Shown here piece after piece: positions 1-5,036 of a stretch of DNA of 8,620 bases (position 1 is its first letter; every line of letters begins with the position of its first letter). Location: contig JBDTLH010000093.1 of the NCBI GenBank assembly GCA_039934875.1, forward strand, positions 1 to 8,620. The letters run 5' to 3'. The position numbers and the translations under genes were made by a program. The DNA is from JBDTLH01 sp039934875. GTDB lineage: Bacteria; Acidobacteriota; Terriglobia; Terriglobales; Acidobacteriaceae. The notes under the pieces were generated by a model, which was given only the letters and a program-made list of their open reading frames with translations, was not told the DNA's origin and made no database searches.

Positions 1-126
1 CTTCGGGTTGTGCTTCGACAATACCTTGGTGATCGCCGCCGTCAACGTCGTCTTGCCGTGATCGATGTGCCCGATCGTGCCCACGTTTACATGCGGCTTG
101 CTGCGGTCAAACTTTTCCTTCGCCAT
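1..126 (-). CDS. tuf: Elongation factor Tu, N-terminal 42 residues (partial)
   Basis: EF-Tu is the cytoplasmic GTPase that brings aminoacyl-tRNA to the ribosomal A site. The visible part begins [20 protein letters not shown] and continues with the P-loop, seen as [11 protein letters not shown] at residues 19-29, where K24 and T25 bind phosphate and Mg. The ATG at 124-126 is preceded by AAGGA with a 7-nt gap, a good Shine-Dalgarno sequence, which fixes the start. The reading frame is open to the window edge, so the remaining roughly 350 residues lie outside. It is the last visible gene of the str operon, 82 bp after fusA, in the usual rpsL-rpsG-fusA-tuf order. Identification is secure; whether a second tuf copy exists elsewhere cannot be seen here. 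Confidence 0.97.
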
Positions 127-180
127 ATATCTATCCTTCCAAGACCTTACAAATATCTCTTGCGAAACTTGAGTAGCTGG

Positions 181-208
181 TTGCTAAATTGCTATTGCTA
201 ATTGCTGC
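181..208 (-). repeat. Degenerate TTGCT repeats in the fusA-tuf spacer
   Basis: On the plus strand the core TTGCT recurs at 181, 189, 195 and 202 (steps of 8, 6 and 7 nt), linked by A/T bases. In the mRNA this reads as AGCAA units joined by AAT/TT, starting right at the fusA TAA stop (209-211). Stops at offsets 0, 11, 17 and 25 from that TAA close all three reading frames. The spacer is much richer in A/T than the flanking genes. It resembles the heptamer array in the rpsL-rpsG spacer of the same operon. Function unknown. Confidence 0.75.
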
Positions 209-2302
209 TTATCTGCTTGCCGGCTTGCCCTGCACTTTGGCGATCACTTCCTCCGCCACGTTGCGGGGGGCCTCTTCATACTTGTTGAAATGCATCGTGT
301 AATTCGCCCGTCCTTGCGTGCTCGAACGCATATGCGTTGCATAGCCAAACATCTCGCTCAATGGAACGCTTGCCTTCACTACCTGCGATCCCGCGCGATG
401 CTCCATGCCTTCAATGCGTCCGCGACGGCTGCTCAAATCGCCGATGATCGTACCCATGTATTCCTCCGGGACCACGACTTCAACCGCCATCACCGGCTCC
501 AGCAACACCGGGCTTGCCTTGCGGACAGCCTCTTTGAGCGCCATCGAACCAGCGATCTTGAAGGCCATTTCGTTTGAATCGACGTCGTGGTAACTGCCGT
601 CGTAAAGCGTGACCTTTACATCGACCAGCTCGTAACCCGCCAGCACGCCGCCCTGCAGCGCCTCGCGAATGCCCTGCTCCGCCGGTTTGATATATTCCTT
701 GGGGATGGTGCCGCCGACTACATCGTTCTCGAACTCATAGCCTTTGCCGGGATTCGGCTCGACTCTGATCTTGACGTGCCCGTAGTTGCCCGATCCGCCC
801 GTCTGCCGGATGAACTTGCCCTCTGCATCCGAATGTTTGCGGATCGTCTCGCGATACGCGACCTGCGGCTTACCCACATTCGCCTGCACCCCGAACTCGC
901 GCATCATGCGATCCACTATGATTTCAAGATGGAGCTCGCCCATGCCCGCAATGATCGTCTGCCCCGAATCGATGTCGGTATGCACTTTGAAGGTGGGGTC
1001 TTCCTGCGCCAGTTTGTTGAGCGCGACCCCCATCTTCTCCTGATCGGCCTTGGTCTTCGGCTCAACCGCAACATCAATCACCGGCGCCGCGAAGATAATG
1101 TTTTCCAGCAGTATCGGCGTCTTTTCATTGCACAGCGTATCGCCGGTGGTGACGTTCTTCAATCCCACCACCGCGCAGATATCGCCCGCATAGATCTCGG
1201 TGATCTCTTCCCGTTTGTTGGCGTGCATCTTCAACAGCCGCCCGATGCGCTCATGCCGGTTCTTGGTCGCGTTCAACACCGAATCGCCGGTCTTCAGGTG
1301 TCCCGAATAGACGCGCACGAATGTTAACTGCCCGACGTACGGGTCGGTCATGATCTTAAATGCCAAGCCGGAAAAGGGTTCGCTATCATCTGCCTTGCGC
1401 TCCAAGGGGAGCTCCGGGTCCTCGGGATCAACGCCCATCGCAGGTGGAATATCCAGCGGGCTGGGCAGATAATCGACCACCGCATCGAGCAGCGTCTGCA
1501 CGCCCTTGTTCTTGAATGCGGTGCCGCAGATTACCGGAAACAGCTTCATCCCAATCACGCTCTGGCGCAGTGACTTCTTCAACTCCGCCGGAGTGATCTC
1601 TTCGCCTTCGAGGAATTTGTGCAGCATCTCGTCGTCATTCTCCGCGACCGACTCGACCAACTGCATGCGGAATGCCTCCGCCTTCTTCTTGAGGTCGGCG
1701 GGGACCTCCTCGACGTCGTACTGCGCGCCCATGGTCTCGTCCTTCCAGACGATGGCGCGCATCTCGATAAGATCAACCACGCCCTTGAACGAAGCTTCCT
1801 GCCCAATCGGGATCTGGATGGCCACCGGCTTCGCATTCAACCGCTTGCGGATGGTGTCGATCGCGTGCTCAAAATCGGCGCCCATCTTGTCCATCTTGTT
1901 AATGAAGCAAATACGCGGAACGCTGTACTTGTCCGCCTGCCGCCACACCGTCTCCGACTGCGGCTCCACCCCGTGAACGGCGTCAAAACACGCCACCGCG
2001 CCATCCAGCACCCGCAGCGAACGCTCCACCTCCGCCGTGAAATCCACATGGCCCGGCGTATCGATGATGTTGATACGAATGTCTTTCCAAAAGCATGTAG
2101 TCGCCGCGGAGGTGATGGTGATGCCGCGCTCCTGCTCCTGCGCCATCCAATCCATGGTGGCGGTGCCCTCGTGGACCTCACCAATGCGGTGCGTGATTCC
2201 CGTATAAAACAGGATGCGCTCCGTGGTGGTGGTCTTGCCGGCATCGATGTGCGCCATGATGCCGATATTTCTACAACGATTTAATGGGACCTGACGCGCC
2301 AC
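209..2302 (-). CDS. fusA: Elongation factor G (EF-G), translocation GTPase
   Basis: EF-G drives tRNA-mRNA translocation and, with ribosome recycling factor, splits post-termination ribosomes. At 697 residues it has normal full length. Visible GTPase motifs: G1 AHIDAGKTT (17-25), G3 DTPGH (81-85), G4 NKMD (135-138) and G5-like GTAFKNKG (260-267). The G' insert spans about 160-260, domain II about 310-405, domain III about 410-480 with GMGELHLE (453-460), domain IV from about 483 with the tip loop HDVDSNEMAF (572-581) that enters the decoding site, and domain V at the C terminus. The start is GTG at 2300-2302, preceded by a purine-rich AGAGAGAAG that is only a weak Shine-Dalgarno sequence. It lies 106 bp after rpsG and 82 bp before tuf. 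The str-operon context marks it as the housekeeping EF-G rather than an EF-G2 paralogue. Confidence 0.98.
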   Translation of the reverse strand: MARQVPLNRCRNIGIMAHIDAGKTTTTERILFYTGITHRIGEVHEGTATMDWMAQEQERGITITSAATTCFWKDIRINIIDTPGHVDFTAEVERSLRVLDGAVACFDAVHGVEPQSETVWRQADKYSVPRICFINKMDKMGADFEHAIDTIRKRLNAKPVAIQIPIGQEASFKGVVDLIEMRAIVWKDETMGAQYDVEEVPADLKKKAEAFRMQLVESVAENDDEMLHKFLEGEEITPAELKKSLRQSVIGMKLFPVICGTAFKNKGVQTLLDAVVDYLPSPLDIPPAMGVDPEDPELPLERKADDSEPFSGLAFKIMTDPYVGQLTFVRVYSGHLKTGDSVLNATKNRHERIGRLLKMHANKREEITEIYAGDICAVVGLKNVTTGDTLCNEKTPILLENIIFAAPVIDVAVEPKTKADQEKMGVALNKLAQEDPTFKVHTDIDSGQTIIAGMGELHLEIIVDRMMREFGVQANVGKPQVAYRETIRKHSDAEGKFIRQTGGSGNYGHVKIRVEPNPGKGYEFENDVVGGTIPKEYIKPAEQGIREALQGGVLAGYELVDVKVTLYDGSYHDVDSNEMAFKIAGSMALKEAVRKASPVLLEPVMAVEVVVPEEYMGTIIGDLSSRRGRIEGMEHRAGSQVVKASVPLSEMFGYATHMRSSTQGRANYTMHFNKYEEAPRNVAEEVIAKVQGKPASR

Positions 2303-2334
2303 GTGTAAACTTCTCTCTCTTGGAACTTCGTTTT

Positions 2335-2408
2335 GATTGTCAAATTGTCGAATTGTTAGATTGTCGAATCAATTTGACAATTCGACAATTCGCAAATTCG
2401 ACAATTCC
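2335..2408 (-). repeat. Opposed octamer arrays forming a long inverted repeat, rpsG-fusA spacer
   Basis: The left arm on the plus strand consists of four 8-nt units (GATTGTCA, AATTGTCG, AATTGTTA, GATTGTCG; 2335-2366). The right arm consists of units on the opposite strand (AATTTGAC, AATTCGAC, AATTCGCA, AATTCGAC; 2371-2402) followed by AATTCC. Bases 2343-2356 are the perfect reverse complement of 2377-2390 (14 bp). Pairing continues inward with two mismatches to a 6-nt loop, giving a stem of about 20 positions. The array abuts the rpsG TAG stop (2409-2411) and ends about 30 nt before the fusA start, so it is transcribed. No T-tract typical of a strong intrinsic terminator follows it, so read-through to fusA is expected. 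Confidence 0.85.
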
Positions 2409-2879
2409 CTACCAGCGGTAGTGTGCGAACGCCTTATTCGCTTCCGCCATGCGATGAACATCTTCCTTCTTCTTCATCGCCGAGCCGCGCCCGTTGGCGG
2501 CGTCAAGCAGCTCATTCGAGAGCTTCTCGATCATTCCCTTCTCTCCGCGCGAACGGCTATAGCTCACCAGCCAGCGGATCGCCAGCGAGGTGCGCCGGTC
2601 GGCATTCACCTCAATCGGCACCTGATAGTTCGCGCCGCCCACCCGGCGGGTCTTCACTTCCAGCACCGGCTTCACATTCTCGATGGCCTTCTTGAACAGC
2701 TTCAAGGCGTCATCCCCGCCGCGCTGCTCCACGTTCTTCATCGATTCGTAAAATATTCCCTGCGCCGTGGACTTCTTGCCGCCCCACATCATCGAGTTCA
2801 CGAACTTGGTGATGAGGGTCGAGTTATAAACCGGATCGGGCGCTACTTCCCGCTTTGCTATGTATCCCTTACGAGGCAT
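2409..2879 (-). CDS. rpsG: 30S ribosomal protein S7
   Basis: S7 is a primary 16S rRNA binding protein that nucleates assembly of the 30S head and contacts tRNA in the E site. The 156 residues match the usual length of bacterial S7. Recognisable blocks are the N terminus MPRKGYIAKREVAPDPVYNS, the segment KFVNSMMWGGKKSTAQ, the signature region KPVLEVKTRRVGGANYQVP and the C-terminal helix ending AFAHYRW. The start is ATG at 2877-2879. Only a purine-rich AGAGAAGAG precedes it closely, while a better AAGGA sits about 12 nt upstream. It follows rpsL by 47 bp. In E. coli S7 represses its own operon by binding the rpsL-rpsG spacer; here that spacer is short and filled by a heptamer repeat, so that mechanism is not evident. 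Confidence 0.98.
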   Translation of the reverse strand: MPRKGYIAKREVAPDPVYNSTLITKFVNSMMWGGKKSTAQGIFYESMKNVEQRGGDDALKLFKKAIENVKPVLEVKTRRVGGANYQVPIEVNADRRTSLAIRWLVSYSRSRGEKGMIEKLSNELLDAANGRGSAMKKKEDVHRMAEANKAFAHYRW

Positions 2880-2895
2880 ATCTCTTCTCTGTTCC

Positions 2896-2929
2896 TTGCT
2901 TATTGCTTATTGCTTATTGCCTATTGCTA
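2896..2929 (-). repeat. Five-unit 7-nt tandem repeat in the rpsL-rpsG spacer
   Basis: The plus strand shows TTGCTTA three times in succession (2896-2902, 2903-2909, 2910-2916), then TTGCCTA (2917-2923) and a partial TTGCTA (2924-2929) that overlaps the rpsL TAG stop (2927-2929). In the mRNA the unit is TAAGCAA. Because 7 is not a multiple of 3, the embedded TAG/TAA triplets at offsets 0, 6, 13, 20 and 27 from the rpsL stop close all three frames. The remaining gap to rpsG is about 16 nt. Function unknown; slipped-strand expansion is a plausible origin. Confidence 0.9.
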
Positions 2930-3310
2930 CTTCTTCACTTCCTTAGGCCGCTTCGCCCCATACTTCGACCGGCTCTGCTTGCGCCCCGCCACGCCCACTG
3001 TATCCAGCGTGCCGCGCACTACGTGGTAACGCACTCCCGGCAGGTCCTTCACGCGCCCTCCGCGAATCAATACGATCGAGTGCTCCTGCAGGTTGTGCCC
3101 TATTCCTGGGATATACGTCGTCACTTCGATCCCATTCGTCAGCCGTACCCGCGCAACCTTGCGCAACGCGGAGTTCGGCTTCTTTGGGGTCTGGGTGTAA
3201 ACCCGGGTGCATACGCCGCGTCTCTGCGGCGAGCCTTGCAGCGCCGGACTCGCCGTCTTATAACGCGGCGAAGTACGGCCTTTCCGAACCAATTGATTAA
3301 ACGTGGGCAC
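2927..3310 (-). CDS. rpsL: 30S ribosomal protein S12
   Basis: S12 sits at the 30S decoding centre and controls translational accuracy. The 127 residues are full length. Conserved blocks include PQRRGVCTRVYTQTPKKPNSALRK (start near 28), GHNLQEHSIVLIRGGRVKDLPG (71-92) and the basic tail. The two positions mutated in streptomycin-resistant bacteria, K43 and K88 counting the initiator Met, are both Lys here, so the gene has the wild-type, streptomycin-sensitive form. D89, the residue methylthiolated by RimO in other bacteria, is also present. The start is GTG at 3308-3310, with a strong GAGGAG Shine-Dalgarno sequence 8 nt upstream (3319-3324). It is the first gene of the str operon, and no rpoBC lies next to it in this window. 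Confidence 0.98.
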   Translation of the reverse strand: MPTFNQLVRKGRTSPRYKTASPALQGSPQRRGVCTRVYTQTPKKPNSALRKVARVRLTNGIEVTTYIPGIGHNLQEHSIVLIRGGRVKDLPGVRYHVVRGTLDTVGVAGRKQSRSKYGAKRPKEVKK

Positions 3311-3326
3311 TCTTTATACTCCTCAA

Positions 3327-3394
3327 CTCGGTTACGCCAACAAATCTACCCGCTGCATTGCGATGCAAGCGCTATAACACACGCTGTAACCGAG
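3327..3394 (-). promoter_or_regulatory. Two-level stem structure in the rpsL leader
   Basis: Read in the mRNA sense, CTCGGTTAC (3394-3386) is the perfect reverse complement of GTAACCGAG (3335-3327). Two more G-C pairs follow after one bulged base. Inside the enclosed region is a second hairpin (3371-3351) with the pairs CGC/GCG and TGCAT/ATGCA, one bulged T and a CGCA loop. The outer 3' strand ends two bases before the rpsL Shine-Dalgarno sequence GAGGAG (3324-3319). This arrangement would suit a ribosomal-protein autoregulatory leader, but that role is inferred. By rough count, a 9-bp inverted repeat with a loop under 100 nt has a sizeable chance (about 0.2) of occurring randomly somewhere in this 600-bp gap. 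The nesting and the position next to the Shine-Dalgarno sequence are what make it notable. Confidence 0.5.
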
Positions 3395-3421
3395 ACACGG
3401 GGCAGCGCCCGCGCTCATCCG

Positions 3422-3451
3422 ATCTTAGATTTGAGTTCCAGTCAGTGTTGA
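3422..3451 (-). promoter_or_regulatory. Candidate sigma70-type promoter for the str operon (proximal)
   Basis: In the minus-strand sense, TCAACA (3451-3446) and TAAGAT (3427-3422) are 18 bp apart. Each matches four of six consensus positions. Transcription would start near 3415 and give a leader of about 105 nt that contains the whole nested stem described above. The match is weak, and a second candidate lies upstream. Confidence 0.3.
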
Positions 3452-3603
3452 CTTGCGACGGTGATGCGCTGCTCAAAAGTAGAGGGCATTCCGTTTCGCA
3501 AGCTTGATCTGCATAGCCTCCTAGGTGGAGGTGGTCGCAAATCTCTCAGCGAAGGAAGTTCCGGCTTGCCATCATCATTAATGAAAGCTCGCGGAACCTG
3601 TTC

Positions 3604-3633
3604 AGTGTAACAACTTGCGCCTCCTGCGGTCAA
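3604..3633 (-). promoter_or_regulatory. Candidate sigma70-type promoter for the str operon (distal)
   Basis: In the minus-strand sense, TTGACC (3633-3628, five of six matches) is followed after 18 bp by TACACT (3609-3604, four of six). It scores slightly better than the proximal candidate but implies a leader of nearly 290 nt. No experimental or comparative support can be seen from one sequence. Confidence 0.3.
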
Positions 3634-3727
3634 CCCGCTCAACGACGCAAATTCCTACCTCAGGCAGAATAGCACATTGTTACCGCTGCGGCACACGTCC
3701 AGACCGGAAAATGACTATCCCGTGGTG

Positions 3728-3763
3728 TGCCCGCGCCCTCGCGGGCATTGCCGCGCAGCGGCA
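3728..3763. other. Two adjacent GC-rich hairpins in the divergent region
   Basis: TGCCCGCG (3728-3735) pairs perfectly with CGCGGGCA (3740-3747) around a CCCT loop. One base further on, TGCCGC (3749-3754) pairs with GCGGCA (3758-3763) around a GCA loop. On the plus strand a pyrimidine-rich stretch (CCTCTTCTT) follows, but it is not a T-tract, and no gene ends upstream on that strand, so an ordinary terminator role is not supported. On the minus strand nothing terminator-like follows. Confidence 0.55.
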
Positions 3764-3786
3764 CCTCTTCTTAACCTTTGATTCCC

Positions 3787-3813
3787 AATCCGCGTTCATC
3801 GCGTAATCCGCGG
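3787..3813 (-). repeat. Three degenerate 9-nt repeats (CGCGGATTA type)
   Basis: In the minus-strand sense three consecutive units read CGCGGATTA, CGCGATGAA and CGCGGATT, giving the 8-bp direct repeat AATCCGCG at 3787-3794 and 3805-3812 on the plus strand. Similar 'CGCGGAT' strings occur between genes of several soil and aquatic phyla, as I recall them, so this may be a degenerate member of a dispersed repeat family. It lies 40 to 65 bp upstream of the candidate -10 of the hydrolase gene, so an operator role is possible but unsupported. Confidence 0.5.
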
Positions 3814-3852
3814 TTAGAGCCCTTTGTTCCGGACGTGCTTACTTAGCCGATG

Positions 3853-3858
3853 TAAAAT
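3853..3858 (+). promoter_or_regulatory. Candidate -10 element for the hydrolase gene
   Basis: TAAAAT (five of six to TATAAT) lies in the most AT-rich part of the gap, 53 bp upstream of the TTG start. No convincing -35 hexamer is found at 16-18 bp. TATACA at 3865-3870 is an alternative -10, also without a good -35. An alternative sigma factor or an activator is possible. Confidence 0.3.
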
Positions 3859-3905
3859 TCTCGATATACACCACCAACTTTACCCTTAGAACAGGAGCGC
3901 GCACA

Positions 3906-4796
3906 TTGGACCGCAGCATCGCCGCCGACTACCCGCAGGAACTACTGAACGAATTCGATCATTATGTCCATGGTGAAATCGACCGTCGCCAGTTTCTCAA
4001 TCGCGCCGCGAAGTTCGCCGCAGGCGGCCTGACTGCCATGGCAATCTTTGACAGCCTCCGGCCCAACTATGCTCTCGCCCAGCAAGTGCCCAAAAACGAC
4101 AAGCGGATCACAGCGGAGTACGCCACTGTTCCATCGCCGCAGGGCAACGGCAGCATACGCGGATATTTCGTCCGTCCAGCGAATGGCTCCGGAAAATTGC
4201 CCGGCATACTCGTCGTCCACGAGAACCGAGGCCTGAACCCTTATATCGAAGATGTCGCGCGCCGCCTGGCGGCCGCCAATTTCCTCGCGTTTGCACCCGA
4301 TGGCCTTACCTCGGTCGGAGGCTACCCGGGCGACGATGAAAAGGGTGTCGCCCTCTTTGCCAAGCTCGATCAGAAAAAGCTCTTTGAAGACTTCGTCGCC
4401 TCCGTCGCGTGGCTGAAATCGCGTCCTGAATGCTCGGGCAAAGTCGGCGTCGTCGGCTTCTGCTTCGGCGGAGGCATCGCCAATCAACTTGCTGTGCGCC
4501 TCCCTGATTTAGGAGCCGCCGTCTCCTTCTACGGTCGCCAGCCCTCCGCCGAAGATGCCGCCAAGATCAAAGCCCCTCTCCTACTCCACTACGCCTCCCT
4601 CGATACTCGCGTTAACGAGGGCGCGCCGGCCTACGAGGCAGCGCTCAAAGCCAACCATGTGAACTACACAGCGTACATCTATCAGGGGGCCAATCACGGC
4701 TTCCACAACGACACTACGCCGCGCTACGACGATGCCGCAGCCAAGCTCGCCTGGCAGCGCACCCTCGACTTCTTCAACAAGTACCTCAGAAGCTAA
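3906..4796 (+). CDS. Tat-exported dienelactone hydrolase family protein
   Basis: This is an alpha/beta-hydrolase of the dienelactone hydrolase family (YghX-like branch), 296 residues. Residues 1-26 form a hydrophilic prefix. DRRQFLNRAAKFAAGGLTAM (26-45) is a twin-arginine signal, and ALA|QQ gives a probable cleavage site after residue 58, so the enzyme should act in the periplasm or outside the cell. Catalytic features are HENRG (105-109), the nucleophile elbow GFCFGGG with Cys186 in place of Ser, Asp233 in SLDTRVN, and His264 in NHGFHND. The start is TTG, supported by AGGAG at 3893-3897 with an 8-nt gap; a later start such as Met45 would remove the signal peptide. The natural substrate is unknown: characterised relatives hydrolyse dienelactones or small esters, but genome members are diverse. 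It is divergent from the str operon and is followed after 240 bp by a lipoprotein gene. Confidence 0.9.
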   Translation: MDRSIAADYPQELLNEFDHYVHGEIDRRQFLNRAAKFAAGGLTAMAIFDSLRPNYALAQQVPKNDKRITAEYATVPSPQGNGSIRGYFVRPANGSGKLPGILVVHENRGLNPYIEDVARRLAAANFLAFAPDGLTSVGGYPGDDEKGVALFAKLDQKKLFEDFVASVAWLKSRPECSGKVGVVGFCFGGGIANQLAVRLPDLGAAVSFYGRQPSAEDAAKIKAPLLLHYASLDTRVNEGAPAYEAALKANHVNYTAYIYQGANHGFHNDTTPRYDDAAAKLAWQRTLDFFNKYLRS

Positions 4797-5036
4797 TTGG
4801 CTTCGGATCAAAGTCTTCAGCTTGCACCGATTGGTTTTGGCGCTAGGGATCGCTCCCCCGTGCCGCTCAATTTCATGTTTCCGAATTTCTACGCCCTCGC
4901 GTCTGTGCGATTAATCTTTCTTCCCGACTCGCCGGCCCGCGCTTGCCCTCTCTCCCTCGCACCTTCTACACTGGCAATTCGTCCAACATTCCACATTCCA
5001 TTCGCATCCGCCGGTCGCCTCCGGCGGGGAGGTTCA
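4797..5036 (+). other. Non-coding spacer with a hairpin at the ribosome binding site
   Basis: No gene is visible in this spacer. The frame of the following lipoprotein happens to stay open through it, but the translation lacks protein character and would bury the lipoprotein signal. Near the end, CCGCCGG (5008-5014) pairs perfectly with CCGGCGG (5021-5027) around a 6-nt loop. The 3' arm overlaps the first two bases of the Shine-Dalgarno run GGGGAGG (5026-5032). I found no convincing promoter or T-tract terminator. Confidence 0.6.

Noticed and set aside
587..1327. Long plus-strand open frame (246 codons) antisense to fusA
   Set aside because: It lies fully inside a highly conserved gene in a GC-rich genome, has an Arg/Leu/His-rich composition typical of antisense frames, and resembles no known family.
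1619..2284. Plus-strand open frame (221 codons) antisense to the EF-G GTPase domain
   Set aside because: Shadow of the fusA coding pattern; no plausible ribosome binding site or family match.
2896..2929. CRISPR-like array
   Set aside because: The units are 7 nt and contiguous with no spacers; this is a simple tandem repeat.
2337..3029. Plus-strand frame (230 codons) over the rpsG-fusA repeat and antisense to rpsG
   Set aside because: Its apparent N-terminal peptide repeats are translations of the spacer octamers, and the remainder is antisense to S7.
3442..3642. 66-codon minus-strand frame upstream of rpsL
   Set aside because: TTG start with a poorly spaced purine stretch, low-complexity PPPPRR centre, no recognised family; it lies in the region that must hold the operon promoter.
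3942..4487. Minus-strand open frame (181 codons) antisense to the hydrolase gene
   Set aside because: The plus-strand frame has clear catalytic motifs; the reverse frame has none.
4797..5036. 80-residue N-terminal extension of the lipoprotein from a TTG at 4797
   Set aside because: It would place the lipobox more than 100 residues from the N terminus, has no Shine-Dalgarno sequence, and begins directly at the previous stop only because the frame is open.
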